A program made the position numbers and the translations under genes. The notes beneath the pieces are model-generated. The model saw only the letters and a program-made list of their open reading frames with translations, was not told the origin of the DNA and ran no database searches. 64,000 bases of DNA from an uncultured Altererythrobacter sp. (GTDB lineage: Bacteria; Pseudomonadota; Alphaproteobacteria; Sphingomonadales; Sphingomonadaceae). The stretch spans positions 62,001 through 126,000 of the forward strand of contig CAJXJY010000004.1 of the NCBI GenBank assembly GCA_913055875.1, given 5' to 3'. Numbering within the stretch: the stretch's first letter is position 1; each line of letters starts with the position of its first letter. Positions 23,764-32,798 of the stretch are shown piece after piece.

Positions 23764-24885
23764 ATGACCTTGTACGGGCAGGGAATGACCGCTGTGGCTG
23801 CGCTGCTGCTGCTGGCGGGCTGCGAAGAGGCGGCGTTCGGAGATGGCGAGGGGGCCGAAGCCGGATCGACCGAACTGCAACCAGAGCAGGCGGTGCAGGA
23901 TGGCGGCGAGGGTGCGGGCGGTGCGTCCGCCGAACCCAAATTCGTCGCCGGCGAAGCTTCGCCCGACGATGCCGACGGGTGCGAGAGCCACCCCGCGGTG
24001 AGCCGCTATCCGGGCACCGTGCTGGCGTGGTGCGAGACCGAGAACTACCGCGAGTTCCGCGTCCCGCTCGACAAGGTCACCGGCTATCGCCAGATCGGCG
24101 AGTGGGAGGACACGGCGGGTCGCCTGACGCGCAATTTCTTCCGCTACGAGGGCGAGGACCGCACGCATGGCGAGGTCTATCTCAACTACCTCGAAGCCTT
24201 GAAGGCGGCGGGTTTCGAAATCCTCGGCAACGGCCTGTTCCCGACCCGCAACGTCAAGGGCGATATCGGCGGCCGCAACTGGCAGGGCATTTATTACACG
24301 ACCAACAAATGGGGCAAGGGCGGGGTGGTCAACACGCTCGCCGCCGGGACGTCGTCGAGCGGCGGATCCGGCTCGGTGGTCGCGCGCAAGCGCCGCGCCG
24401 ACGGGCCGATGTATGTGGTCGTCAACATCGAGCAGCACTCGAAGGACGAGATCGGCGTGCTGGTCGACGTGCTCGAGGCGAAGGAGGCCGAGACCGGCCT
24501 GGTCGTCGCCAATGCCGATGCGATGGGCAAGGATCTGGAGGAATACGGCCGCACGGTAATCGAGGGGCTGATGTTCGATACCGACAAGACCACGCTGAAG
24601 CCGGAATCGAAGCCCGCGCTCGACGAGACCGCCAAGCTGCTGAAATCGATGAGCGGCAAGAGCTTCTACGTCGTCGGCCACACCGATGCGGAAGGGACCT
24701 ACGATTACAACATGCGGCTGTCCTCGGGCCGCGCGGCGACGGTGCGGCGCGTGCTCGTGGAGGATTACGGCATTGCGGAAGGCCGTTTGAAGGCGGTCGG
24801 GGTCGGCCCGGTCTCGCCGGTGTTCACCAATTCGAGCGACACGGGCAAGAGCAAGAACCGAAGGGTCGAACTGGTCGAGCAGTAG
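23764..24885 (+). CDS. OmpA-family lipoprotein
   Basis: 373 residues from ATG 23764. A lipoprotein signal ends in LLLLAGC (Cys about 20); an acidic, Gly-rich linker follows, then a unique domain (about 70-230), and a C-terminal OmpA peptidoglycan-binding domain from about 255 with EGLMFDTDKTTLKPESKP, VVGHTDAEGTYDYN and KSKNRRVELV. It should tether the outer membrane to peptidoglycan. The middle domain resembles DUF4892-like envelope proteins only loosely. It is convergent with a second OmpA-family gene, with a hairpin between. Confidence 0.87.
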   Translation: MTLYGQGMTAVAALLLLAGCEEAAFGDGEGAEAGSTELQPEQAVQDGGEGAGGASAEPKFVAGEASPDDADGCESHPAVSRYPGTVLAWCETENYREFRVPLDKVTGYRQIGEWEDTAGRLTRNFFRYEGEDRTHGEVYLNYLEALKAAGFEILGNGLFPTRNVKGDIGGRNWQGIYYTTNKWGKGGVVNTLAAGTSSSGGSGSVVARKRRADGPMYVVVNIEQHSKDEIGVLVDVLEAKEAETGLVVANADAMGKDLEEYGRTVIEGLMFDTDKTTLKPESKPALDETAKLLKSMSGKSFYVVGHTDAEGTYDYNMRLSSGRAATVRRVLVEDYGIAEGRLKAVGVGPVSPVFTNSSDTGKSKNRRVELVEQ

Positions 24886-24891
24886 GCCCGC

Positions 24892-24924
24892 CGGCCGGAG
24901 TGGGCGCGTAGCCCACCCCGGCCG
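24892..24924. terminator. Bidirectional hairpin between two OmpA-family genes
   Basis: CGGCCGGAGTGGGC and GCCCACCCCGGCCG form a 14-base-pair, GC-rich stem with a five-base loop in the 53-base convergent gap. There is no clear T-run, so termination is inferred from position and stability. Confidence 0.6.
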
Positions 24925-24938
24925 TCCGCAGGCGTCGA

Positions 24939-25820
24939 TTACAACCCGTCGACGCTCTTGCTGACGAGAATGTTCACCGCGACGCGGCGGTTCTGCTGCT
25001 TGCCGTAGTCGGTGGCGTTGTCCGCCGCCGGATCGGCTTCGGCCATCCCGGTCGGGGTCAGCATGCGATAGGGCTTCCAGCCGCATTGCTGCTGCAGGTA
25101 GTTCACCACGCGCTCGGCGCGCTTCTCGCTGAGTTCCTGATTGACCTCGTAGCTGCCGGTCGAATCGGTATAGCCGACCACCAGCAGGATCGCGTTGTCG
25201 GTCGCCTCGGCCTGGCTGGCCGCGCTGCACAGGTCGGCGCGCGCTTCGCCCGAGAGGTCGTAGCGGCCGGTGTCGAAATAGACGTTGGTGGTGCCCTTGA
25301 CGTTGTATTCGTCGATGTCGCCGACGCGGCTGCGCAGCGCATCGGTCGCGGCGGTCTGTTCGGCAAAGCCCTGCGCCGTACCGCGATGGATCATCGCCGC
25401 GGTCTTCAGGTCCTTGCTCTTGAGCGCGATCCTGCTCGCGACGAGGCCGTTGCCCCAGCGCACCGTATCGACGTCGACCGGCAGGCCGTTGAGCAGCGAA
25501 TCCTCGCCCAGCGAGGTCTTGCTGAGGCCGAGAAAGCCGCCGCTCGACCGGATTTCGGTCGCGGCGCTGAGCGAGATCGTCCTCTGGACGCCGTCGGCGG
25601 TGGTGACCTGGATCCGGTCGCCCTTGCGCGCGGTGATGAAGCCGTCGATCCCCGGGCCTTCCTCGAGCCCCGACAGGTCGGCGGGCGGTGTGCCGTAGAC
25701 GGTGGTCAGCACCTCGCCTTCCACCGGCTCGAGCTGCTGCGCGGACAGACTCCCCGCGGCAGGTAGCGCGAGTGCGGCGGCGGCGAGGAGAAGCGTCGGT
25801 TTGACGGGATTGGTAGGCAT
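24939..25820 (-). CDS. OmpA-family protein
   Basis: 293 residues. Signal peptide residues 1-27 (ends SLSAQQ), no lipobox. Residues 35-160 form a beta-rich domain with TARKGDRIQVTTADGVQRTI and RSSGGFLGLSKTSLG, looking like a small binding domain. The C-terminal OmpA domain (about 170-290) has NVYFDTGRYDLSGEARADLC, VVGYTDSTGSYEVN and QQNRRVAVNIL, so peptidoglycan binding is expected; two Cys could form a disulfide. It is periplasmic and soluble, unlike its lipidated convergent neighbour. Confidence 0.87.
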   Translation of the reverse strand: MPTNPVKPTLLLAAAALALPAAGSLSAQQLEPVEGEVLTTVYGTPPADLSGLEEGPGIDGFITARKGDRIQVTTADGVQRTISLSAATEIRSSGGFLGLSKTSLGEDSLLNGLPVDVDTVRWGNGLVASRIALKSKDLKTAAMIHRGTAQGFAEQTAATDALRSRVGDIDEYNVKGTTNVYFDTGRYDLSGEARADLCSAASQAEATDNAILLVVGYTDSTGSYEVNQELSEKRAERVVNYLQQQCGWKPYRMLTPTGMAEADPAADNATDYGKQQNRRVAVNILVSKSVDGL

Positions 25821-26187
25821 TCATTCACTCCTTCAAACTTCGACGGTCGGCCGTGCGCGTTGCGGCTTTCACCGCCCCCTTCGCATACGGCTGGTCGCCG
25901 GTGCCCCCATCGACTCGTTCGGAAAAATTGCGCCGAATGCCTGCTGCATCCGGGCGCTGGATAGCGTGACTGATCGAGGCAACCGCTGCGACGCGAGATT
26001 GGTTCCGGCACCATGCCGGCCCGTGCGGATGGGGCGGGGGTCTGTTGCGGCGAACCGATGGTTCGAGCACGCACGGGCGCCGCGTCGCTCGCCGAACGCC
26101 GCGAACCCCGGATCGCCAGGCGGCAGGTGCCGCTACGCCACCGGTCGCACCGACGGTGCCGGAACCGGGCCGCAAAGCGCCATCTTC
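25821..26187. other. Gene-free stretch of 367 bases
   Basis: Upstream of the minus-strand OmpA gene and downstream of a small lipoprotein gene. Open frames exist on both strands, but they are Arg/Pro-rich, lack ribosome-binding sites and look like GC-driven noise. I see no repeat of the local families, tRNA or clear promoter. A promoter for the OmpA gene must lie at its left end. Confidence 0.6.
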
Positions 26188-26619
26188 TTACGGAAAGTCG
26201 ACCCTGACCGTGGTCAGACCGCGTTCTTCCGCCTTGCCGGTGATATAGGCGGAGCCGCTCTCGATCTCCTCGCGCGAGCCGAGGATCGTGCAGATCGGCG
26301 TGCGCGTACTGCCGATCGAATCGGCATATTCGGCTTCGAGTGCGGTGACGAAATCGGCCTTGAGGCTCTCCTCGTCGGCGCCCGACGGGACGGGAGCCGC
26401 GTCCGTCACATAGTGGGTTTTCGTATCGCCGATGACCACGTTCATGAAGCAGTAGAAATGGTCGCCGCCCGTCGCCGCCATATCTTCGCCGGACGTGTCG
26501 TCACCGGCTTCGGTCGCGGTCGCCGAAGCCTCTTCGGTATCGGTGTCGCCAGCGGTGTCCCCGCATGCGGCAAGTGCGGCGGCGGCCACGGTCGTGCAGA
26601 AAAACTTGCTGAAATTCAT
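26188..26619 (-). CDS. Small acidic lipoprotein of unknown function
   Basis: 143 residues from ATG 26619, after GGGGGACA. Lipobox AAALAAC, then a Thr/Glu/Asp/Ala linker of about 30 residues and a small domain with FYCFMNVVIGDTKTHYVTDA, two further Cys and a C-terminal LTTVRVDFP. Related sequences are seen as hypothetical proteins; I do not recognise a domain. Exported and probably attached to a membrane. It lies 47 bases downstream of the nitroreductase gene on the same strand, so it may be co-transcribed. Confidence 0.75.
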   Translation of the reverse strand: MNFSKFFCTTVAAAALAACGDTAGDTDTEEASATATEAGDDTSGEDMAATGGDHFYCFMNVVIGDTKTHYVTDAAPVPSGADEESLKADFVTALEAEYADSIGSTRTPICTILGSREEIESGSAYITGKAEERGLTTVRVDFP

Positions 26620-26666
26620 CGCTGTCCCCCTTCGAATCGGGACCAGCATAGACGAGCCCGATCGGC

Positions 26667-27356
26667 TTATTCAAATCCGACGAACCTGGTCGCTTCCTCG
26701 ACGGTCTTGCGCTCGCTGACCACGGCGTTCGCCGGGAACGTCTCGTCGGGCCAGCCCATCGCGACGCAGATCATGATCACCTGGTCCTCGGGAATGCCCG
26801 CATGCTCGCGCACCACCGGCGATTGCATGATGCCCTGCGAATTGATCACGCAGCCGAGCCCGCGCGACCAGGCGGCGTTGACCAGCGCGTTGGTCACCGC
26901 GCCGCAGTCGAACGGGGCGATGTCGCTGCCGAGGATGACCTTGTCGTATGTCACCACCACGCTCACCGGCGCGTCGAACTGGCGGAAGCCGCGCAGCACC
27001 CAGTCCTGCCGTCCTTCCTTGTCGTGCCGCTCGATCCCCATCGCGCCGAAGAGCTGCTTGGCGATCGCGATCTGCCGCCCGCGATGCTCGTCGGGGACCT
27101 TGTCGAAGCGGCGGAATTCGCGGCTGTCTGGCTGCCCCGCGAGGATGCCCTCGGTGTTGCCCTTGCGGATCGCCTCGAGCGGCTCGCCGGCGACGACGGT
27201 GAAGTTCCAGCACTGGTTGTTGAACGAGGAGGGCGCGCGCATCGCGAGCTCGATCACTTCGGCGATCAGCTCGCGCGGGACCGGTTTGTCGAGAAACCCG
27301 CGAATGCTGCGCCGCCCACGCACCACTTCGTCGTAAGTCGCTTCGCCCGCCGCCAT
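26667..27356 (-). CDS. Nitroreductase family protein
   Basis: 229 residues, a normal nitroreductase length. FMN-binding features: RRSIRGFLDKPVPREL at the N-terminus, APSSFNNQCWNFTVV, and SRGLGCVINSQG with MICVAMGWPDE near the end. Such enzymes use NAD(P)H to reduce nitroaromatics, quinones or enones; the physiological substrate is unknown. Starts with ATG 27356. It is transcribed in the same direction as the downstream lipoprotein and, after a hairpin, follows the GGDEF-EAL gene. Confidence 0.92.
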   Translation of the reverse strand: MAAGEATYDEVVRGRRSIRGFLDKPVPRELIAEVIELAMRAPSSFNNQCWNFTVVAGEPLEAIRKGNTEGILAGQPDSREFRRFDKVPDEHRGRQIAIAKQLFGAMGIERHDKEGRQDWVLRGFRQFDAPVSVVVTYDKVILGSDIAPFDCGAVTNALVNAAWSRGLGCVINSQGIMQSPVVREHAGIPEDQVIMICVAMGWPDETFPANAVVSERKTVEEATRFVGFE

Positions 27357-27424
27357 ACCCTATCCTCCCGTTCGACCGGGCGGACTTAGCAGGATTGGCG
27401 CGGATGGCTACGCGGTGGTCTGGG

Positions 27425-27471
27425 TTTCAGCTTAGCTGGAGCGGCCCGGTGCTGCTCCAGCGAAGCTGAAA
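27425..27471. terminator. Hairpin, shortened member of the long-hairpin family
   Basis: TTTCAGCTTAGCTGGAGC and GCTCCAGCGAAGCTGAAA make an 18-base-pair stem with one mismatch and an 11-base loop (GGCCCGGTGCT). The outer TTTCAGC/GCTGAAA is the same as in the elements at 6180 and 17914, and the loop resembles their stem junction, so it is probably an internal-deletion derivative. It lies just after the GGDEF-EAL stop and may end that transcript. Confidence 0.75.
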
Positions 27472-27477
27472 ACAACT

Positions 27478-29688
27478 TTAGGCCGCCTTGGCGGTACCCG
27501 GCGCGACTTCCATGAATTGCGGGCGCGATTCGTTGCGCTTGCCTTCGTCGGGGCCGGCGGTGCCCGGCTTCTTCGGCAGGCCCGCCGCGGCGATGGTGTA
27601 GGCAGACACGCGGTGCCGCGTGCACAGACCCCCGGCGCCATCGCTGATCATCGGAGTCTCGAATTCGACTCCGACCTCGTCGTCTTCCGAGCGGACCACG
27701 GTGCACACCGCGAGCTGGCCTTCGCCCAGATCGAGCACCAGATGCGTTCCCTGCGGAACGCCGACCAGTCCCTCCAGCCCCGCGCCGGTGCGCGAGAAAT
27801 CGCGCATCACCGCGTTGTAGTAGTAGTCCTCGTGGATCACCCCGATGCGGCGATAGACCGAGCGGCGGTCGGCGCGGAACGTCTGCGGTCCCTCGGGCTC
27901 GAACTCGTATTCGCCGGCATCGAATTTCTGCTGGATCGCGTCGAGCGGCAGCGGGCGCGAATAGAGGAAACCCTGGACCAGCTGCGCTCCCTTGTCGCGC
28001 ACCACTTCGAGCTGGTCGAACGCCTCGACCCCCTCGACCGTGGTCTCCATACCAAGCGCGTTCGACAGGCCGACGATCGCGGCGATGATCTTGGCGCTGT
28101 TCTTGTCCTTCTGGGTGCACGAATCGACGAAGCTGCGGTCGACCTTGATCTTGTCGAACGGCGCCGCGCGCAGATAGCTGAGCGAGGAATAGCCGGTGCC
28201 AAAATCGTCGAGCGCGAGCCGCACGCCGATGTTCTTGAGGGTCTTGAACACCTGCTCGGTGGTCTCGCTGTCGCCGACGAAGATACTCTCGGTCAACTCG
28301 AGCTCGAGCCGGCCCGGTTCGAGCCCGGTGGACGCGAGCACGTTGGTGACCACTTCGGGGAAGCCCGGATTGACGAACTGGTTGGCCGAGACGTTGACCG
28401 CGACGCAAACGCTCTTGGGCCAGCCGGTGGCGGCCTCGCAGGCCTGCCGCATCGCCCACTCGCCGAGCGTGTTGATCAGGTCGCTTTCCTCCGCGACCGG
28501 GATGAACATGCCGGGACTGATGAAGCCCTTTTCGGGGTGGTCCCAGCGCATCAGGGCTTCGAGACACACCACCGCGCCGCTCTCGATCGAGACGACCGGC
28601 TGGTAGTGCATTTCCAGCTGGCCTTCCTTGAGTGCCTCGCGCAGCTCGTCGAGCAGCAGCTGGCGGACCTCCTCCTCGTCCTTGAGGTCCGAGGAGTAGA
28701 AGCGGTACTGGCCGCGTCCGCCGTTCTTGGCGGCGTAAAGAGCGAGGTCGGCGCTGCGGTTGAGCTTTTCGCGATCGTCGCCGTCGAACGGGGCGACCGC
28801 GATCCCGACCGAGGCGCCGATGATCGCGCGCTTGCCGTCGTCGAGCGGGTAGGGCTGCGACAGGATCGAGATGATCTTGTCGGCCAGTTCGCCGAGCTTG
28901 CCGCGATCGTCCTCGTCGGCGATCATCACCTGGAACTCGTCGCCGCCGAGACGGGCGATCTTGCCGCGGCTCCCGGCGATCTGGGTCAGCCGCTCGGCGA
29001 CCTGCACCAGCAATTGGTCGCCCGCCGCGTGGCCGAGCGTGTCGTTGACATGCTTGAACTTGTCGAGGTCGAGCATCATCAGCGCGACCGGTCGCTCGGA
29101 AGACTTGAAGCCGGCGATCGTGCCGTCGAGCAGGCGGTTGATATGGTGCCGGTTGGCAAGCCCGGTGAGCGAATCGTAATCGGCGCGCTGCGAGTCGGCG
29201 AGCTGGCGCTCGTATTCGACCGTGACGTCCTTGGCGCTGCCGCGGTAGCCAACGAAATTGCCCTCCGCGTCGCGCACCGGATAGCCCGACAGGGACCACC
29301 AGGTCTGGCGCACGTCCTGCGGCGATTTGCCCCAAGCGAACCGCACCACCTGCTCGCGGATCTTGTTGCGCGCCTTGAGCTGGAACTTGAGTGAGCGTCC
29401 GCTGCTCTCGGATGCGCTTTCCTCGTCGATTTCGAAGATGTCCTCGAGCGGTTGGCCGATCAGCGCCGCGGCATCCTCGCGCAGCTTCTCGGTCGCCATG
29501 TCGGAGAGATAGACGAGGTTTCCCTGCGGATCGGTCGCCCAGATCCAGGCGATCCCGGCGCTTTCGAATTCGTCGAGCACGCGGCTCCGCAACTCCTCGC
29601 CGGCGGGCAGCGGAACCGGCGTTTCGGCGGCGCTTTGTGCGCTATCCGATCCGTTCCTGAGTCCCTTGAGGAGTTTCGTCATCGCCAT
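27478..29688 (-). CDS. PAS-GGDEF-EAL-PilZ cyclic-di-GMP protein
   Basis: 736 residues, no membrane segment. PAS sensor at about 35-155 (SAGIAWIWATDPQGN, GSAKDVTVEYERQ); GGDEF domain at 165-330 with an intact GGDEF at 248-252 and DLDKFKHVNDTLGH; EAL domain at about 345-590 with EAL 377-379, DDFGTGYSSLSYL and TTVEGVE; C-terminal PilZ-like domain (RRSVYRRIGVIH, RDFSRTGAGLEGL). No RxxD inhibitory site precedes GGDEF. The signature residues for synthesis and hydrolysis of c-di-GMP are both present, so it could switch between them, with PilZ sensing the product. Confidence 0.93.
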   Translation of the reverse strand: MAMTKLLKGLRNGSDSAQSAAETPVPLPAGEELRSRVLDEFESAGIAWIWATDPQGNLVYLSDMATEKLREDAAALIGQPLEDIFEIDEESASESSGRSLKFQLKARNKIREQVVRFAWGKSPQDVRQTWWSLSGYPVRDAEGNFVGYRGSAKDVTVEYERQLADSQRADYDSLTGLANRHHINRLLDGTIAGFKSSERPVALMMLDLDKFKHVNDTLGHAAGDQLLVQVAERLTQIAGSRGKIARLGGDEFQVMIADEDDRGKLGELADKIISILSQPYPLDDGKRAIIGASVGIAVAPFDGDDREKLNRSADLALYAAKNGGRGQYRFYSSDLKDEEEVRQLLLDELREALKEGQLEMHYQPVVSIESGAVVCLEALMRWDHPEKGFISPGMFIPVAEESDLINTLGEWAMRQACEAATGWPKSVCVAVNVSANQFVNPGFPEVVTNVLASTGLEPGRLELELTESIFVGDSETTEQVFKTLKNIGVRLALDDFGTGYSSLSYLRAAPFDKIKVDRSFVDSCTQKDKNSAKIIAAIVGLSNALGMETTVEGVEAFDQLEVVRDKGAQLVQGFLYSRPLPLDAIQQKFDAGEYEFEPEGPQTFRADRRSVYRRIGVIHEDYYYNAVMRDFSRTGAGLEGLVGVPQGTHLVLDLGEGQLAVCTVVRSEDDEVGVEFETPMISDGAGGLCTRHRVSAYTIAAAGLPKKPGTAGPDEGKRNESRPQFMEVAPGTAKAA

Positions 29689-29752
29689 GGGCCTTGTGCC
29701 CTAGGCGAAGGGTGGTTGAGAATCGGCTAACGATAGCGGGGAAACGGGGGCA

Positions 29753-30148
29753 TTACCCGGTGCGCTGGCACATGTAGCGCGTCGGCTGCGGACCGTGGGG
29801 GTTCGCGATCAGCAGCAGGCTGTTGCCCGACATGACGAATTGCACGCGGAAGCGCTGGTTGTTGCTCTGGTCGACGAACTCGGCGTAGTCGTTCTCGCCG
29901 ACGAAGGAATAGCGCGCGCTCTGCGAGACGAGCTGGCCGGCGTAATAGATCGTCTGGCCGGTGATGATCGGCGCGAGACCCGGCCGCCCGGGCACGGTGC
30001 CGCCCGACTGGATTCCCTCGACATCCGCGGTGAGCACGGCAGCCTGACCATCGAGATTGCATTGGTATTGCAGGCGGGTCTTGGCCGCGGCAGCGGGCGG
30101 CGAACAGGCGATTGCCGACGCAAGCAATAAAGTTATCAGCCTTTTCAT
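29753..30148 (-). CDS. Small secreted protein of unknown function
   Basis: 131 residues from ATG 30148. Signal peptide 1-21 (RLITLLLASAIACSPPAAAA); the mature part is beta-rich with two Cys (YQCNLDGQA and YMCQRTG) that could bridge its ends, and 'TIYYAGQLVSQSARYSFVGE'. No known domain recognised. It lies 64 bases downstream in sequence of the c-di-GMP gene's start but is separately transcribed from its own upstream gap. Periplasmic or extracellular. Confidence 0.75.
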   Translation of the reverse strand: MKRLITLLLASAIACSPPAAAAKTRLQYQCNLDGQAAVLTADVEGIQSGGTVPGRPGLAPIITGQTIYYAGQLVSQSARYSFVGENDYAEFVDQSNNQRFRVQFVMSGNSLLLIANPHGPQPTRYMCQRTG

Positions 30149-30263
30149 GATCGAACCCCCGAAATGGCACAATGTTTCGAAGCGGAATAATGCGATGTGC
30201 GGCCCGTCTCTTTCCTTGCGAGACTACCACTTTTGCGCGCCCTCCGCCATGTGGAGGCGAAGT

Positions 30264-30542
30264 TTAGGGTTCGACCCACTTGCGCGCGGATTCGCGACGA
30301 TGCGGGCAGCCCGGCCAGCAACACGGGCGCCGTTTGCCATCGAGGATGTCCTCCTGCAGCTGGGCGAGGCGCTTCATCCGCGTCGCCTCCTTCTTGCCGG
30401 AGGTCATCCAGCAGATCCACTCGTTGCGTGCGAGCGGGGTCAGGCCGTCCCACTTTTCCTCGAGAGTGCCGTCATTGCCGAGAACAGCGCGCAGGTCGGA
30501 CGGCATGGCATGGCGGAAGTCGGGGGAGGCCGGTCGGGCCAT
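30264..30542 (-). CDS. YdeI/OmpD-associated family protein
   Basis: 92 residues. The C-terminal half carries the family's helical motif WDGLTPLARNEWICWMTSGK followed by KEATRMKRLAQLQEDILDGK and ends with a Cys pair, CCWPGCPHR. This resembles the YdeI/OmpD-associated or bacteriocin-resistance family; whether it has that role here is unknown. It lies ten bases beyond hemA's stop on the same strand and may be co-transcribed. Confidence 0.75.
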   Translation of the reverse strand: MARPASPDFRHAMPSDLRAVLGNDGTLEEKWDGLTPLARNEWICWMTSGKKEATRMKRLAQLQEDILDGKRRPCCWPGCPHRRESARKWVEP

Positions 30543-30551
30543 CGGCAGGCC

Positions 30552-31772
30552 TCAGGCCGCCCTGCGCAGTTCCAGGTCGAGCCGGTCCCATATCTCGACC
30601 AGCGCCCCGGTCAGCTCGTCCATCATCGCCTCGGTATGGGCGGGGCCGGGGGTGAAGCGCAGCCGTTCGGTGCCGCGCGGGACGGTGGGAAAGTTGATCG
30701 GCTGCACATAGGCACCGTATTCGGCGAGCAGGATATCGCTGATCTTCTTGGCGCGGACCGGGTCGCCGACCATCAGCGGAACGATATGCGTCTCGCTCGG
30801 CATCACCGGCAGGCCGGCCTCGGCGAATTTGCGCTTGAGCAGCGCGGCGTTGCGCTGCTGCGCGTCGCGCTCCTCGCTCGATCCCTTGAGGTGCCGCACC
30901 GCCGCCAGCACGCCCGCGACCAGCACCGGGCTGAGCGAAGTGGTGAAGATGAAGCCGGGCGCGTAGCTGCGGATGCAGTCGATGATCCGCGTATCGGCGG
31001 CGATATAGCCGCCCATCACCCCGAAGGCCTTGCCCAGCGTGCCCTCGACGATGTCGATCCGGTGCGCCGCCTCGTCGCGCTCCGAAATGCCCCCGCCGTG
31101 CTCGCCGTACATGCCGACCGCGTGGACCTCGTCGATATAGGTCAGCGCGTTGTATTCGTCGGCAAGGTCGCAGATCGCGTGGATCGGGGCGACGTCGCCG
31201 TCCATCGAATAGACGCTCTCGAAGGCGATCACCTTGGGCGTTTCCTCGTCCTCGGCGGCGAGCAGTTCCTCGAGATGCGCCATGTCGTTATGGCGGAAGA
31301 TGCGCTTCTCGCAGCCCGAATTGCGGATGCCGGCGATCATGCTCGCATGGTTGAGTTCGTCGGAGAAGATCACGCAGCCCGGCAGCAGCTTGCCGAGCGT
31401 CGACAGGGTGGCGTCGTTGGAAACGTATCCGCTGGTGAACAGCAGCGCGCCGTCCTTGCCGTGGAGGTCGGCCAGTTCGCGCTCGAGCTGGATGTGGAGG
31501 TGCGTGTTGCCACCGATATTGCGCGTGCCGCCCGAGCCCGCGCCGACATCGTGCAGCGCCTCTTCCATCGCTTCGACCACCTTGGGATGCTGGCCCATCG
31601 CGAGATAATCGTTCGAGCACCACACGGTGATCGGCTTCGGACCGTTGTGTCCGGCGAAGCAGCGCGCATTGGGGAACGCGCCCTTGTTGCGCAGGATGTC
31701 GATGAACACGCGATAGCGCCCCTCCTCGTGGAGGCGGTCGATCGCCTTGTCGAAGACCTGCTCGTAATTCAT
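30552..31772 (-). CDS. hemA: 5-aminolevulinate synthase
   Basis: 406 residues, full length. PLP enzyme of the alpha-oxoamine synthase family that condenses glycine with succinyl-CoA, the first step of heme by the alphaproteobacterial C4 route. The PLP lysine is Lys248 in [47 protein letters not shown] and [12 protein letters not shown] are characteristic and separate it from KBL and BioF. Succinyl-CoA is also the product of the mutase pathway in this window. Start ATG 31772. Confidence 0.97.
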   Translation of the reverse strand: MNYEQVFDKAIDRLHEEGRYRVFIDILRNKGAFPNARCFAGHNGPKPITVWCSNDYLAMGQHPKVVEAMEEALHDVGAGSGGTRNIGGNTHLHIQLERELADLHGKDGALLFTSGYVSNDATLSTLGKLLPGCVIFSDELNHASMIAGIRNSGCEKRIFRHNDMAHLEELLAAEDEETPKVIAFESVYSMDGDVAPIHAICDLADEYNALTYIDEVHAVGMYGEHGGGISERDEAAHRIDIVEGTLGKAFGVMGGYIAADTRIIDCIRSYAPGFIFTTSLSPVLVAGVLAAVRHLKGSSEERDAQQRNAALLKRKFAEAGLPVMPSETHIVPLMVGDPVRAKKISDILLAEYGAYVQPINFPTVPRGTERLRFTPGPAHTEAMMDELTGALVEIWDRLDLELRRAA

Positions 31773-31875
31773 CGCGAAACCTGCGCCAGCGCCGCCCGTC
31801 CGCGGCCATCCGTCGCGCCCGCATTAGGCCGATGAAACAGCCATTTCCACCGCGATCTTTGCGAGCGATTCGCAG

Positions 31876-32712
31876 CTAGAACTGCACGAGCCGATCGATT
31901 CCGTGCGCAGCGAAAACCGGGGCCAGAGCCTCGAACGCTGCGAGCGGGCCGGTCGTTACGGCCCGGTCCGGCTCGCCACGGGCAAAATCGTCGTTGCGCG
32001 TCAGGTGCACGATTCTGCGGGCGATGCCCTGTGCGCCGTCGACCAAAGCCACTTCCGACCCGAGTTCGGCCTGCAATTCCTCGCGCAGCAAGGGGAAGTG
32101 CGTGCAGGCCAGCACCACCGTGTCGATCCGTTCTCCTCCGGGCTGGGCACGCAGCGCTGCGACCGCCTCGCCGACCGCGCCGTTTGCGTCGCCGCGTCCG
32201 GCGAGCTTCGCTTCGGCCGCTTCCACCAGGCCGGGCGCCGCCTGCCGCAGCAGCCGCTTGTCCGCAGCGAATTCGGCTTCGAGATTGTCGACATAGGCCT
32301 GCCGGATCGTCGCTTCGGTGCCGAGCAGGCCGATGACCCCGGTTTTCGTCATCGCCGCGGCGGGCTTGATCGCCGGCACGGTGCCGACGATCGGGATTTC
32401 GAGCACCTCGCGCACCATCCCCAGCGCGATCGTGCTGGCGGTGTTGCAGGCGATGCAGATGAGCCGCGGCTGCCAGCGTTCGGCCATCCGCCCGAGCAGG
32501 CCGCAAACCCGCGCCGCGACTTCCGCCTCGCTCTTGGTGCCGTAGGGCAGGCCCGCCATGTCGGCGGCGTAGATGACCGGCGCGTCGGGCAGGGCGTGGC
32601 GCAACTCGGCCAACACGGTCAGCCCGCCGACGCCGGAATCGAACAGCAGGATGGGGGAATTCGCTCGCAAGGCTCCAAATCCGTTCGGGCTGAGCTTGTC
32701 GAAGCCCTGCAC
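31876..32712 (-). CDS. murI: Glutamate racemase
   Basis: 278 residues from GTG 32712, or 264 from TTG 32670. It supplies D-glutamate for peptidoglycan. Catalytic Cys pair in CIACNTASTIA and VLACTHFPLL; FDSGVGGLTVL lies near the N-terminus and AADMAGLPYGTKSE follows. Residues 1-7 (MQGFDKL) and the next few are encoded by a 'CCGTTCG' repeat (32691-32768), so the biological start may be TTG 32670 just inside, ahead of the conserved domain. The rest is intact. Confidence 0.93.
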   Translation of the reverse strand: MQGFDKLSPNGFGALRANSPILLFDSGVGGLTVLAELRHALPDAPVIYAADMAGLPYGTKSEAEVAARVCGLLGRMAERWQPRLICIACNTASTIALGMVREVLEIPIVGTVPAIKPAAAMTKTGVIGLLGTEATIRQAYVDNLEAEFAADKRLLRQAAPGLVEAAEAKLAGRGDANGAVGEAVAALRAQPGGERIDTVVLACTHFPLLREELQAELGSEVALVDGAQGIARRIVHLTRNDDFARGEPDRAVTTGPLAAFEALAPVFAAHGIDRLVQF

Positions 32713-32768
32713 TTTCTTCTAGCGCAGTAAATGAAAAGACAGCCCTTCGACAAGCTCGGGGCGAACGG
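32691..32768. repeat. Inverted repeat overlapping the murI 5' end, copy 4
   Basis: CCGTTCGGGCTGAGCTTGTC at the left and GACAAGCTCGGGGCGAACGG at the right, hairpin with a loop of about 35 bases. The left arm lies within the extended murI reading frame, and the whole element fills the divergent gap between murI and plsY, so promoters for both must be in or beside it. Confidence 0.9.
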
Positions 32769-32798
32769 TTATGGGATCGAAGCGCAAGGGGAGCGGAC

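Noticed and set aside
21595-25824. Very long open frame on the minus strand spanning several genes
   Set aside because: Antisense to well-supported plus-strand genes (ParE end, helix-turn-helix, DUF5694, OmpA); Arg/Ala/His-rich composition typical of high-GC shadow frames.
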